Positions 22,069 to 30,978 of a stretch of 31,567 nt of DNA are shown here, one piece after another. Position 1 is the first letter of the stretch, and each line of letters starts with the position of its first letter. The notes under the pieces are model-generated. The model did no database searches, was not told the origin of the DNA, and saw only the letters and a program-made list of their open reading frames with translations. Origin of the DNA: M3007 sp964589365 (lineage in GTDB: Bacteria > Bacteroidota > Bacteroidia > Chitinophagales > Saprospiraceae); the NCBI GenBank assembly GCA_964589365.1, contig CAZPTQ010000036.1, forward strand, positions 1-31,567, in the 5' to 3' direction. The position numbers and the translations under genes are program-made.

Positions 22069-23616
22069 TCATGCTGATTCAATGAAATTAATTTTCTCAA
22101 CAACTATGTCTCTGGTTTTCGCATTGATCTCGTAGTTCTTTATCAACTCAACCACATCATAATCAATAGACTTTGAATTGGTGCAGTCAATAATCACTTT
22201 TGAATTTTTGGGAATCGCCTCTAATTCCCTTATCACGCTTGCTTTATTGAAAAATGATACTTCTTCTGCAAAAACAAGGTGGTAAGTATTAATACTATTT
22301 TCGCTGGTAACCACTTCTTTCATATAGTGTGAATTGCGATAACTGTGGCGCAATGCATAAAAACCGCCCATTATCATTCCCACAATGATTCCAGTCAACA
22401 GGTCGGTCAATAATATAACACTGACCGTAACTGCAAAAGGAACAAACTGCTCCCAGCCCAGTTTGTACATTTGCTTGAATAGGGCGGGTTTGGCCAGTTT
22501 GTACCCTACCATTAGAAGTACGGCTGCCAAACTTGCCAAGGGTATCATGTTCAAAACGCTTGCTATTGTCAAAGCACTTATCAATAAAAAAAAGCCGTGC
22601 AGGATGGTCGACATTTTTGTTTTGCCACCAAAGGAAATGTTTGCCGAACTGCGAACAATTACCTGCGTGACAGGCAGGCCGCCAATCAAGCCGGAAAGCA
22701 CATTGCCCAATCCTTGTGCTTTTAATTCTCTGTTGGTGGGTGTAACCCGCTTGTAGGGGTCAAGTTTGTCGGTGGCTTCCACACAAAGCAAGGTTTCCAG
22801 ACTTGCTACAATGGCTAAAACAAAAGCGATTTTCCAAACCTGCCAATTTGTGATTGCCGAAAGGTCGGGCAAAGTAAATTGTGCGAAAAAACCAGCTAAA
22901 TTTTCGGGAACGGGAATGTTCACCACCTGGTCAGCTGCCAAACTAAAATTCAGTATGCCGTTTTGGTAAAAGTAATTCATCGCAATGCCCAAGACCACCA
23001 CCACGAGCGGACCGTTTAGCATGCCAAAAATTTTGTGTTTTTGGGTCAATACTTTATCCCAAAGTATGAGGATGCCCAATGAAATGGCTGAAATTAGCAA
23101 AGCACCCGGTGTAATAAATTCCAGTGCCTTAAAAATTTCTGAAAAGGTGTTTTCACCATCTCTTTGAAAAAATGCATCATCCCCTACGGTGTCCTTGTCC
23201 CAACCCAAAGCGTGCGGAATCTGCTTCAGGATGATCAATAGCCCGATGCCTGTCAGCATACCTTTGATGACCGATGAAGGGAAAAAGTAGGCAATAAAGC
23301 CTGCCTTGGCATATCCCAGAACGAGTTGGATGAGGCCCGCTAAAACTACCGCAAGCAAAAACGCCTCCCAGGAACCTCCTAGCGTAGCAATGGAAGTCAA
23401 AACGATTACAGCAAGTCCTGCTGCCGGGCCACTTACGCCCAACGGCGAACCGCTGGCAACTCCCACCACTATGCCACCAACAATACCCGCAATGATGCCC
23501 GCAAAAAGCGGTGCGCCCGATGCCAATGCGATGCCCAGGCACAAGGGAACGGCGACGAAAAACACGACGATACTTGCCGGCAGGTCGTGCTTAATTTCAG
23601 CAAAATATTTTTTCAT
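22069..23616 (-). CDS. SulP-family anion transporter with STAS domain (probable bicarbonate transporter)
   Basis: A 515-residue inner-membrane protein with about 12-14 hydrophobic segments (residues 15-430). It has the SulP signatures VAVPLCLGIALASG and GLIGGLPVTQVIVRSSANIS, and a C-terminal STAS domain (about 440-515, VIRELEAIPKNSKVIIDCTN). SulP proteins carry sulfate, bicarbonate or other anions with sodium or protons. Pairing with a carbonic anhydrase favours bicarbonate here, as in the BicA-like members. The start has the family N-terminus (MKKYFAEIKHDLPASIVVFF). It is divergent from a TetR-type regulator across 150 bases that contain promoters for both. Confidence 0.93.
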   Translation of the reverse strand: MKKYFAEIKHDLPASIVVFFVAVPLCLGIALASGAPLFAGIIAGIVGGIVVGVASGSPLGVSGPAAGLAVIVLTSIATLGGSWEAFLLAVVLAGLIQLVLGYAKAGFIAYFFPSSVIKGMLTGIGLLIILKQIPHALGWDKDTVGDDAFFQRDGENTFSEIFKALEFITPGALLISAISLGILILWDKVLTQKHKIFGMLNGPLVVVVLGIAMNYFYQNGILNFSLAADQVVNIPVPENLAGFFAQFTLPDLSAITNWQVWKIAFVLAIVASLETLLCVEATDKLDPYKRVTPTNRELKAQGLGNVLSGLIGGLPVTQVIVRSSANISFGGKTKMSTILHGFFLLISALTIASVLNMIPLASLAAVLLMVGYKLAKPALFKQMYKLGWEQFVPFAVTVSVILLTDLLTGIIVGMIMGGFYALRHSYRNSHYMKEVVTSENSINTYHLVFAEEVSFFNKASVIRELEAIPKNSKVIIDCTNSKSIDYDVVELIKNYEINAKTRDIVVEKINFIESA

Positions 23617-23641
23617 CCTTGTAAATTTTATTCTTGTTGCG

Positions 23642-23750
23642 GCAAAGGTAGTGAAACATTTTGAAATGATAGCAATACTATCTTTTAAAATTGTAAAAAT
23701 ATTTTTACAAAAACTTTTACTATTTCAAGTGGCCGAACCACTACCTTTGC
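23642..23750. promoter_or_regulatory. Mirror-image divergent promoters around a 20-bp palindrome
   Basis: TACCTTTG, the Bacteroidota -7 element, is present on the plus strand at 23742-23749 (toward the TetR gene) and on the minus strand at 23643-23650 (toward SulP). They belong to a 12-bp perfect inverted repeat, GCAAAGGTAGTG (23642-23653) and CACTACCTTTGC (23739-23750). Between them is the perfect palindrome TTGTAAAAATATTTTTACAA (23691-23710), plus smaller repeats GATAG-CAATA-CTATC (23668-23682) and TTGAAAT/ATTTCAA. The central palindrome is a likely operator for the TetR-type regulator. Confidence 0.65.
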
Positions 23751-23766
23751 GAAAATGTGCTGTGTT

Positions 23767-24438
23767 ATGAATTTTCAAATAACATTTAAGATAAACGAAA
23801 AAATATTTTTGCGAGACCCGGAAAGTAGCGAAGTCGGAAAGCAAATCGTAAAAAATGCGATAGACCTAATTTACCAATTAGGCCTTGAACAATTTACTTT
23901 CAAAAAATTGGCTGTTGAAACAAACAGTACCGAGGCTACCATTTACAGGTACTTTGAAAACAAACACCGCCTATTACTCTATATCCTTAATTGGTACTGG
24001 TGCTACATGGATTTTTTGGTCATGCTGAAGTTGCAAAATGTAGCCGATAAAAAAGAAAAATTGAAACTGATAGTCGAGTTGTTGACCCATGAATTGCCTG
24101 AAAGTTCAGGCAAGTTTGATTACAATAAAAAGTTTCTGAATCAAATAGTAATCACCGAAGGCAGCAAAGTGTATTTAGTAAAAGAGGTATCGGAAATTAA
24201 CAAAGGAGAAGTTTTTAAAGCCTATAAAGATTTATGCGCAACCATTGCGGAGGTTATTTCCGAGTATAACTCCGGGTATAAATATCCAAGGTCTTTAAGT
24301 ACCACATTGATAGAGACATCCCATAATCAGCAATATTTTAGTGCCTATTTACCTAAACTTACGGATGCCTCGCCAGCAAACAATCCAGAGTTTACAAGCC
24401 AGTTTCTGGAAGATTTTTTGTTTAAGGTTTTGAATTAA
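23767..24438 (+). CDS. TetR/AcrR-family transcriptional regulator
   Basis: A 223-residue regulator. The HTH domain covers about residues 18-70: VGKQIVKNAIDLIYQLGLEQ, then FTFKKLAVETNSTEATIYRYFENKHRLLLYIL, the standard TetR recognition-helix pattern. The C-terminal ligand domain (about 75-223) is not assignable. The start at 23767 (MNFQITFKINEK) is preferred; an in-frame ATG at 23755 would be nearly leaderless from the predicted promoter. It is divergent from the SulP-carbonic anhydrase operon with a shared promoter region, so it probably controls that operon and itself. Its base composition is clearly more AT-rich than the genes at 2-17 kb, which hints that the module was acquired as a unit. 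Confidence 0.88.
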   Translation: MNFQITFKINEKIFLRDPESSEVGKQIVKNAIDLIYQLGLEQFTFKKLAVETNSTEATIYRYFENKHRLLLYILNWYWCYMDFLVMLKLQNVADKKEKLKLIVELLTHELPESSGKFDYNKKFLNQIVITEGSKVYLVKEVSEINKGEVFKAYKDLCATIAEVISEYNSGYKYPRSLSTTLIETSHNQQYFSAYLPKLTDASPANNPEFTSQFLEDFLFKVLN

Positions 24439-24461
24439 TTGTATGTCACGCCTTCGGTAAA

Positions 24462-24557
24462 ATGGATGCCAAAATCATAGCCCGATCCGGTTTGATCGGC
24501 CAGACGGGAAGGCGGCAAAACGCTGCAATAGAGGAAAGCATTAAAAAAGGCGAATAA
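24462..24557 (+). other. Short open frame of 31 codons, unassigned
   Basis: The frame starts MDAKIIARSGLIGQTGRRQN and ends ESIKKGE before a TAA. It lies alone between the TetR gene and the OmpA-domain gene, with no clear promoter or ribosome-binding site. It may be a chance frame or the end of a decayed gene. Confidence 0.2.
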
Positions 24558-24629
24558 AATTTTTCAAGCGCAGGGTAAGGTAATCCGCGCGGCGGCGATA
24601 ATGGTGAACACAACTTAAATCACACCATT

Positions 24630-26360
24630 ATGAACAACGCATTTAAAGTAATTTTTTCGCTCCTCTTTTTGACGCTCATTGCTCAGAACTTGTCAGCACA
24701 AGACAAGAAAACTGAACCGAGCTACAAACCTGGTTTTCAACTTTCCTTCCGTGGAGGGTATGATTTCCCGACTTACCACAACAACACGCCTTTTATTGAC
24801 TACAAGGGCGGACTTGAACTGGGCGCATCCCTTGACTACTACTGGAGGTGGTTCGGCATCGGCGCTGACTTCGACTATTTAAAAAACAGGCCAAAAAGCA
24901 CCTATCCTACTACCACCTTAACGGTTTTGGGTACTCCCATTGGTTCAATCAGAAATTTTAGCCTGACGGAGGCACGCATTACCCGGATGTTCTATGGCCT
25001 GGGACCGAGCTTCCGATACGAACCCAGCAACAAATTCACAGCGGAGCTTAAACTCCGAGGGGGCCTCGCGTACATCAAAGGCGGCAGAACCGAACTGCTT
25101 GGAATTCAACCACCGACGCATTTGTTAAACTTTCACGCTGGCTACGACCTGAAAACGGTCTTGTCTGCCAAGGCGCAAGTGCAATTCAATTATTTCTTCA
25201 ACAAGGTTTTTGGGGTTCACGCAGGAGCCTATTACCTGAGGCATTTTAAAGCCAAAGAACTGACAGATCCGGCCTACGGCTTTTCTGCGAGCTTTATGCC
25301 GTTTGACAACAACGAGGTAGACCCCAAATTGCAGGAAACGAGAACGGACGCCTGCAACTGTGATATTTCGTCTATTGGCGCTTTTGCCGGGGTGACCGTA
25401 AGGCTGGTTCCTGGCAAACGGGAGAAAGGGTGCAACACCTGCGATGTATTCTCCCTTGCTGTAACGGCCAGGGATAAATTCAGCAGGCAATTGCTGCCCA
25501 ATACAGACGTGGCCTTGAAGAACGCCAACGGGGAAGTGGTGCAAACAGGCACTACCAACAACTTTGGTGTCGTGGCCTTCAACAACATTGTTCCAGACAA
25601 TTATTCCATTGAGGGCATTCTATATGACGTAAATCTTGACGGGGCAACTGCGATGAAAAGTGAGTTCCTGCCAAGCACCACCCTGCAAAAGGAGATTCAA
25701 TACTCGGATTCCAATTTTATCTTAAAAGGCAAAACGGTTATTTGCAATTCTGCGACCCCATTGCAAGACGTGTCGGTTATCCTCAAAAATACCGATCAGG
25801 TAGACATAAAGAATACCAAGACCGATGCTAAGGGAGAATTCATTTTCCACGTAAAGCAACAATCCAACTACCTGATGTACGGGAAGAAAGAGAATTATTT
25901 CTCTCAAATGGAAAAGATTCTTACCAGCGATTTCGATCGGAATACGACCCTGTTTATCAAACTGGAAATATGCATGGAAGAAACAGATTGTGAAAATGCT
26001 ATTCCACTGAAAAACATCCATTACGATCTGGACGAATCCTTTCTGCGCCCAGAAGCCAAGACGGAACTGAATCGCTTGGTGCAGTTCATGACTGATAACC
26101 CCGGCGTAAACATTGAAGTAAGGTCGCATACCGATTCGAGGGGTTCCGATAAATACAACGAAGTATTGTCGCAGAAACGAGCCAATGCTGCCGTGGACTA
26201 TCTGGTATCACAAGGCATAAGCATAGATCGCCTGGCAGGCAGAGGTTATGGAGAAACCAAATTGTTGAACGAATGCGCCGACGGCGTCACTTGTTCGGAA
26301 TCAAAACACCAATTAAATAGAAGGACAGAGATGAAAGTCATCTGCCCACCAAGAAGGTAA
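24630..26360 (+). CDS. OmpA-domain outer-membrane protein with N-terminal beta-barrel
   Basis: This 576-residue protein has a signal peptide (MNNAFKVIFSLLFLTLIAQN, cleaved after LSAQ). Next comes an eight-strand-type porin barrel of about 230 residues (LSFRGGYDFPTY, LGASLDYYWRWFGIGADFDY). Two carboxypeptidase-regulatory/Cna_B-like segments follow (about 285-355 and 365-440, as in NANGEVVQTGTTNNFGVVAF). The C-terminal OmpA domain (about 465-575) contains IHYDLDESFLRPEAK, VRSHTDSRGSDKYNEVLSQK and AGRGYGETKLLNEC. The OmpA domain binds peptidoglycan, so the protein should tether the outer membrane to the wall. It resembles the barrel-linker-OmpA proteins of T9SS-bearing Bacteroidota. Confidence 0.9.
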   Translation: MNNAFKVIFSLLFLTLIAQNLSAQDKKTEPSYKPGFQLSFRGGYDFPTYHNNTPFIDYKGGLELGASLDYYWRWFGIGADFDYLKNRPKSTYPTTTLTVLGTPIGSIRNFSLTEARITRMFYGLGPSFRYEPSNKFTAELKLRGGLAYIKGGRTELLGIQPPTHLLNFHAGYDLKTVLSAKAQVQFNYFFNKVFGVHAGAYYLRHFKAKELTDPAYGFSASFMPFDNNEVDPKLQETRTDACNCDISSIGAFAGVTVRLVPGKREKGCNTCDVFSLAVTARDKFSRQLLPNTDVALKNANGEVVQTGTTNNFGVVAFNNIVPDNYSIEGILYDVNLDGATAMKSEFLPSTTLQKEIQYSDSNFILKGKTVICNSATPLQDVSVILKNTDQVDIKNTKTDAKGEFIFHVKQQSNYLMYGKKENYFSQMEKILTSDFDRNTTLFIKLEICMEETDCENAIPLKNIHYDLDESFLRPEAKTELNRLVQFMTDNPGVNIEVRSHTDSRGSDKYNEVLSQKRANAAVDYLVSQGISIDRLAGRGYGETKLLNECADGVTCSESKHQLNRRTEMKVICPPRR

Positions 26361-26390
26361 AATCCTCACAATCAATTTCATAAAAAAACA

Positions 26391-26469
26391 TTTCACGCCA
26401 CGCCGCTACGACGCAACGTTTTGGTTGCCAAGAAGATTTATCGTTGCGCCGTAGTGCCGTTGCGTGAAA
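26391..26469. repeat. Palindromic repeat (TTTCACGC ... GCGTGAAA), copy 1
   Basis: TTTCACGC (26391-26398) pairs with GCGTGAAA (26462-26469). Inside it, CTACG-A-CGCAACG (26406-26418) pairs with CGTTGCG-C-CGTAG (26442-26454) with one mismatch. A second copy with the same outer arms lies at 27581-27634, on the other side of the next gene. Confidence 0.75.
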
Positions 26470-26495
26470 TAACTCACCATTCAAAAACTAAAAAA

Positions 26496-27563
26496 ATGAA
26501 AAATTCCATTTCAGTAACAAGCATGAATCTCCCATTCTTTAATGGCATCACTTTGTTTATCGTGATGATCGCGCTGCTCAGCATTAACTACGCTTGCAAC
26601 GATAAAAACTGTGCATACGACGCTCCCTTGATTCCTGGAGGCTGTGCACTTTCCAGTAGCCTAAACCTGTCAACCGGCATTGATCCCAATGGCAACGTAT
26701 TGGCTCCGGGTTCAGGGGTAGTAGACCCATTCTGGAAGCTTATCAATATACCACCGCTTTTTGCCTGTTCGTCGCCACTTACAGGAACCATCAATGGCAG
26801 TGCTTATGTGATAAATTATGTCAACAGTGGAACATCTGGTTGGGTGAATCAACCGGGATCTTCCACACTGGCTCCAGTAGATTTAGGTACTACCAACGGT
26901 TTTGGTTGTAACAATCCATTAAATTCCCTGGGCGGCACTGTGCCGTATGTTTTCGAGCGTTCTTTTTGTGTATTGCAAAACACAACCGTGGCCTTTACTT
27001 TTTCCTTCAAAGGGGATGATGAGATTTATTTCGAATTGGTAGACAATAGCAATGGAGCCGTGCTTAGCACGACAGTAAACAACTTGTATGTTTTTCCGGC
27101 CCTTCCTCAGACCTGGACAGAAGTCGCCCTGCCGCTGCCCGCTGGAAGTTATAGTCTGCGGGGTTATTTGGCCAACAGAGTGAGTGTCGTACTGGGCTTT
27201 TCTTTGGTGGGGAATCTGACGACGGTCAATGGAGATCTGGCAATTTCCAACAACTCGACTGGTTGCTGCGAAAACAATACGATCAGCGTCTTGAATATCC
27301 TTGAAGAAAGCTGTGATGGTATTTTTAACGGGCTAGATCAAGTTGGCAACGGCTGGACCTTCAACCTGTTGAATGCTTCTTCTATCATCGTCGCTACGGG
27401 AGTTTCCGACATCAACGGCAACGTTTTCTTCGCAGGCCTTGCCGATGGCAGCTACACCGTTCAAATCGTGCCACAAGGAGGATGGACCCCCACCATCGTC
27501 AGCATCCCGGTTACGGTTGCGAACAATGCCGTTGGAATTGTAGATTTTTTCAACTGTAAATAA
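26496..27563 (+). CDS. Secreted or lipid-anchored protein with a C-terminal SdrD/Cna-B-like domain
   Basis: A 355-residue exported protein. A hydrophobic segment (about residues 14-33, ITLFIVMIALLSINY) is followed by Ala-Cys, a possible but weak lipobox. The middle part (about 60-250) is rich in Ser, Asn and Gly and probably beta-structured, with LNLSTGIDPNGNVLAPGSG and FTFSFKGDDEIYFELVDNSN, reminiscent of PA14-like or fibro-slime-type folds. The last 90 residues (ISVLNILEESCDGIFNGLD, VSDINGNVFFAGLADGSYTV) are a Cna-B/SdrD-type domain. The ATG at 26496 was chosen because the earlier frame lies in a palindromic repeat. The function is unknown; it is probably a surface protein. Confidence 0.75.
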   Translation: MKNSISVTSMNLPFFNGITLFIVMIALLSINYACNDKNCAYDAPLIPGGCALSSSLNLSTGIDPNGNVLAPGSGVVDPFWKLINIPPLFACSSPLTGTINGSAYVINYVNSGTSGWVNQPGSSTLAPVDLGTTNGFGCNNPLNSLGGTVPYVFERSFCVLQNTTVAFTFSFKGDDEIYFELVDNSNGAVLSTTVNNLYVFPALPQTWTEVALPLPAGSYSLRGYLANRVSVVLGFSLVGNLTTVNGDLAISNNSTGCCENNTISVLNILEESCDGIFNGLDQVGNGWTFNLLNASSIIVATGVSDINGNVFFAGLADGSYTVQIVPQGGWTPTIVSIPVTVANNAVGIVDFFNCK

Positions 27564-27580
27564 GGGTCGGAACAAATAGA

Positions 27581-27634
27581 TTTCACACAACGCCGCAACG
27601 CCAAAACGTTGCGGCGTTGCGGCGTTGCGTGAAA
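27581..27634. repeat. Palindromic repeat (TTTCAC ... GTGAAA), copy 2
   Basis: A 22-bp stem with one mismatch (27581-27602 mirrored at 27613-27634) is built from repeats of ACGCCGCA and a 10-base loop. It lies between two convergent genes and shares its outer arms with the element at 26391-26469. Confidence 0.85.
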
Positions 27635-27647
27635 CCCGAAATCACTC

Positions 27648-28274
27648 TTATTCTCCATATTTCAAATGCAACACCTTCGCCTTGCCTTTTTCGGAAACGG
27701 TTGCAATGAACAGGTTGTCGTATTCCGTATCCGGCAAATTCGGATAGTCATTGCTCTCCAAAAATAAATTCAACAAGCTCGGTACGGTGTTTGAATGGCC
27801 GAGCACCAGCACCGTTTTACCCCGGTACGTATTAAGCCAATCGTCTACCAATGGCGACTGATTCAATGGATCGTAAATATTGACCGTCAAGGATTTATCG
27901 TCGGCGGTGGGTTGGGCGGTTTGTTTGGTTCGGTTGTAATTGGAAGCAAAAACGGCGGCCAACGGCACGTTCGCCAGAATGCGGCGGAGTTTTTCAGCAC
28001 GCGCCAGTCCGTTGGTGCTGAGGTTTGGGTTGGTGCCGCCGCCCGTGGTTTCGGCGTGGCGCAGTACGATAAAGGTCGTGGCGGTATCATGAACAAAATC
28101 GGTCAGTGTCAGCGTATCGGTCACCTGAACGAAAACCGTGTCGTGATGCGCCACGAAAACGGTGTCGGTTTCGACGATGGTTTTGGTGATGATTTCCGGG
28201 TCTTTCTCACAGGAGGGGAGTGCGAAGGCAAGGACGAGTAAACAGGACAACAAGAATAAAAGTGATTTTTTCAT
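27648..28274 (-). CDS. Lipoprotein of the histidine-phosphatase (phosphoglycerate mutase-like) superfamily
   Basis: A 208-residue lipoprotein. The signal MKKSLLFLLSCLLVLAFALP ends in PSC, with the lipidated Cys at about 22. The branch-1 histidine phosphatase fold follows, with the catalytic motif LRHAETTGGG (RHAE, where many members have RHGE). The conserved NYNRTKQTAQPTA and the second His in VLVLGHSNTVPSLL complete the set. Unlike the cytosolic sugar-phosphate mutases it is exported and anchored, so it probably removes phosphate from an extracytoplasmic substrate. The start at 28274 gives the signal peptide; the longer frame upstream has no protein character. It is divergent from the CotH-family gene and has its own small convergent end at the repeat at 27581. 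Confidence 0.88.
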   Translation of the reverse strand: MKKSLLFLLSCLLVLAFALPSCEKDPEIITKTIVETDTVFVAHHDTVFVQVTDTLTLTDFVHDTATTFIVLRHAETTGGGTNPNLSTNGLARAEKLRRILANVPLAAVFASNYNRTKQTAQPTADDKSLTVNIYDPLNQSPLVDDWLNTYRGKTVLVLGHSNTVPSLLNLFLESNDYPNLPDTEYDNLFIATVSEKGKAKVLHLKYGE

Positions 28275-28440
28275 AGAGCGGACTTTGCTGGAATGGATGG
28301 GCGAAGTTCGACGGTTTTCGTAAGAGCATGTTAGGGAAGGCAATAATTTTTGGCGAAATATCCGCAAGCTAGATAAGGGTGCAAGATGTTGCCGTACAAT
28401 TGCAGAACCTAAAAGTTTTCGTCTCAACCATTGCTTTACG

Positions 28441-30903
28441 ATGCAAAAATTGTTGTTTTCCTGTGTTTTCCTCTTGTTCTGTCTGTCGCTCTCCGCGCAA
28501 ACATTCTCCAGTGCCGTTAATCAGCCCATTCCCGATGATGGCACGATCGTCACGTTTGATATACCTGTCAGCGGTTTGCAAGGTGTCATTGATACCAGCT
28601 TTGGCTTAGAGCGGGTCTGTATTAACATGACGCATACCTACACGGAGGATATGACCTTGAGATTGCAAGCACCCAATGGCAAAATTGTTTTGCTCTTTGG
28701 TGGGGTTGGCGGCGGTGGCGACGATTTTACCAATACCTGTTTAGAGGGAAGCGGGCCTTCGCTGCCGGCGGGTTCACCGCCTTTCACAGGAATGTTTCAG
28801 AGCATGGGCATTTTGGGAAATATGAACAAAGGGCAGGACCCTAATGGCAGCTGGACACTGATCTTGCACGATACGTATGCCTTTGCAGACGAAGGGTTTT
28901 TGATTGACTGGAGCATTACTTTTGGCAATAACCCCGGAAAACCCTTTGTTTTTCCCAGTAGCGATTTGCCCATCGTCAAATTCACCACCATTAATGATCC
29001 TATCGGGGATGATCCCAAAGTTCCGGTTTTGATGCAAATCATAGACAATGGCCCAGGTGTCCGCAATGATCCTAACGAGACCGAATACGCTTATGAAGGC
29101 TTGATTATGACGGAATGGCAAGGGTTTACCGGCCCTTTTTACCCCAAGAAAAACTATGATTTTGAGCTCGTAGATAGTTTGGGAAATCAAATGGACACGA
29201 CTATTCTCGGCTTGCCCAAGGAAAGTGACTGGATTTTTAAAGCAGAATATCTGGATCCCACGCTACTCAAAAACTCGATTACCTATGAAATGGCCCGCAG
29301 AATGGGCGGATACGCTCCCAGAACCCGCCCTTGTGAGATCGTGCTGGATGGAGAATATATCGGAATGTATGTGCTGACTGAAAAAGTAAAGAGAGATGCC
29401 AATCGGGTGGACATCGCCAAACTTTCGCCTAGCGATACCAGCGGCCTTGATTTGACCGGCGGCTACATCATTGAGATGAATATCAACAATGTGCCGGGGG
29501 ATTGGAATTCGCCTTATCATCCTATCAATTCGGCGACCTGCGGGGCACCTGTGGAGTTCAAACACGTTTATCCCAAAAGTGAAAACCTTTTACTGCAGCA
29601 GCGCGATTATATACGCGCTTATGTAGACACCATGGAAAACGCGCTTTTGGCGCCGGGCTTTGCAGATCCTGACACAGGTTATCGGCAATATTTAGATGTA
29701 GATGCTTTTATTGATTTCCTCATCGTCAATGAATTTAGCGTCAACTATGATAGTTACGGACGCAGTACCTATCTCGTGAAAGAAAAAGACACCGATGGCG
29801 GGAAATTAAAATGTGGCCCTCCCTGGGATTATGACCGGGCTATGGACTTTTTTAATCCCGGGACGGCCCAAGGCTGGGTCTGGGAGATTACCCACCCCTA
29901 CTGGCCTTTCCCATTCTGGTGGTCGCGGATGTGGGAAGATCCCGCTTACCGCAAACAGCTGGCTTGCCGCTGGACGATGTTGCGGCAAAACACTTTGCAA
30001 ACGGAGGCATTTATGGGCTTGATTGATTCCCTGACAGATCAAATAGACGAAGCCCAGGAACGCAATTTCAGGGTATGGAGTACCCTTGGCACTACGACAT
30101 TCAATGGGAATATTAATAGCCTAAAATCCTACATGTTGCAGCGGCTGGATTGGATTGATGCGACTTTGGCCGTCGAACAAGCGGCAGCCCCAACGTTTTA
30201 TCTGCCAGCCGATACCGTCGTGTGCGCAGGAACCATTTTTGACGCGGAGGCAATTAACGGACATCAATACACCTACAACTGGCAACCCGGCCCGGATACC
30301 TCCGTGATCACATTCCCGCAAGATGGCTTGTATCATTTGCTGGTGACGGATGCTTACGGCTGTTACGCAAAAAAAGGTATAAACGTAGTCCTGACATTAC
30401 CCACCGATGCCGGATTTAGTGGCGAGCAAGTGGACAGCAGTTCCATGTGGACTTTCCTTCCAGACGACCTCAGCGCTGATAACTATCTCTGGGATTTCGG
30501 GGATGGCAATACCTCCATGGAGCAGAACCCGCTTCACCACTATGTCGGACTGGGTGCGTATGTAGTTTCACTGACTACTTCAGATTCAGTGGGTTGCCCT
30601 GCGCAAACCAAGCAAGACACGATTCAGTTTTTATTCTCCACCACCTTCGATCCGAGTGATTTCGAGGGAATTGCTTATCCAAATCCATTCCGGGAGAAGA
30701 TACAGATAGATTTTGTGCAGCCCTTGTCGGAGGGTTTTTCCATTTCGCTGGAGAATGTATGGGGACAACCATTGACTACTGGTAAGTACCCATCAGGGAC
30801 AGAACACTGTACTATAGTTACGGAGGATCTGCCTGCGGGGGTGTATTGGTTGCGGATTACGCAACAGGAAAAGGGTTGGGCCTTGAAAATGCTGCGCTTA
30901 TGA
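28441..30903 (+). CDS. Secreted CotH-kinase-family protein with P-domain, PKD and T9SS sorting domain
   Basis: An 820-residue secreted protein. The domains in order are: signal peptide (1-20, MQKLLFSCVFLLFCLSLSAQ); a proprotein-convertase P-domain (about 45-162, VCINMTHTYTEDMTLRLQAP and GSWTLILHDTYAFADEG); a CotH kinase-like domain (about 178-575); a PKD-type domain (about 655-735, NYLWDFGDGNTS); and a type IX secretion C-terminal domain (about 743-820, IAYPNPFREKIQIDF). The CotH part has CEIVLDGEYIGMYVLTEKVK and the active-site-like motif GPPWDYDRAMDFF. CotH proteins are atypical kinases that phosphorylate secreted proteins in Bacillus spores. Here the protein would be exported by T9SS to the surface, with an unknown target. 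It lies divergent to a phosphatase lipoprotein. Confidence 0.9.
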   Translation: MQKLLFSCVFLLFCLSLSAQTFSSAVNQPIPDDGTIVTFDIPVSGLQGVIDTSFGLERVCINMTHTYTEDMTLRLQAPNGKIVLLFGGVGGGGDDFTNTCLEGSGPSLPAGSPPFTGMFQSMGILGNMNKGQDPNGSWTLILHDTYAFADEGFLIDWSITFGNNPGKPFVFPSSDLPIVKFTTINDPIGDDPKVPVLMQIIDNGPGVRNDPNETEYAYEGLIMTEWQGFTGPFYPKKNYDFELVDSLGNQMDTTILGLPKESDWIFKAEYLDPTLLKNSITYEMARRMGGYAPRTRPCEIVLDGEYIGMYVLTEKVKRDANRVDIAKLSPSDTSGLDLTGGYIIEMNINNVPGDWNSPYHPINSATCGAPVEFKHVYPKSENLLLQQRDYIRAYVDTMENALLAPGFADPDTGYRQYLDVDAFIDFLIVNEFSVNYDSYGRSTYLVKEKDTDGGKLKCGPPWDYDRAMDFFNPGTAQGWVWEITHPYWPFPFWWSRMWEDPAYRKQLACRWTMLRQNTLQTEAFMGLIDSLTDQIDEAQERNFRVWSTLGTTTFNGNINSLKSYMLQRLDWIDATLAVEQAAAPTFYLPADTVVCAGTIFDAEAINGHQYTYNWQPGPDTSVITFPQDGLYHLLVTDAYGCYAKKGINVVLTLPTDAGFSGEQVDSSSMWTFLPDDLSADNYLWDFGDGNTSMEQNPLHHYVGLGAYVVSLTTSDSVGCPAQTKQDTIQFLFSTTFDPSDFEGIAYPNPFREKIQIDFVQPLSEGFSISLENVWGQPLTTGKYPSGTEHCTIVTEDLPAGVYWLRITQQEKGWALKMLRL

Positions 30904-30978
30904 AACAAGGCCGCAACAGGTTTGCCTCATAAACACCTTGTGTTTGGGTTTTATTCGTCAGACGGCTTTGGGTCGTCG

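Noticed and set aside
26391..27634. Possible CRISPR-like repeats
   Set aside because: Only two palindromic elements, with unequal arms and a gene between them; no regular spacers and no cas genes.
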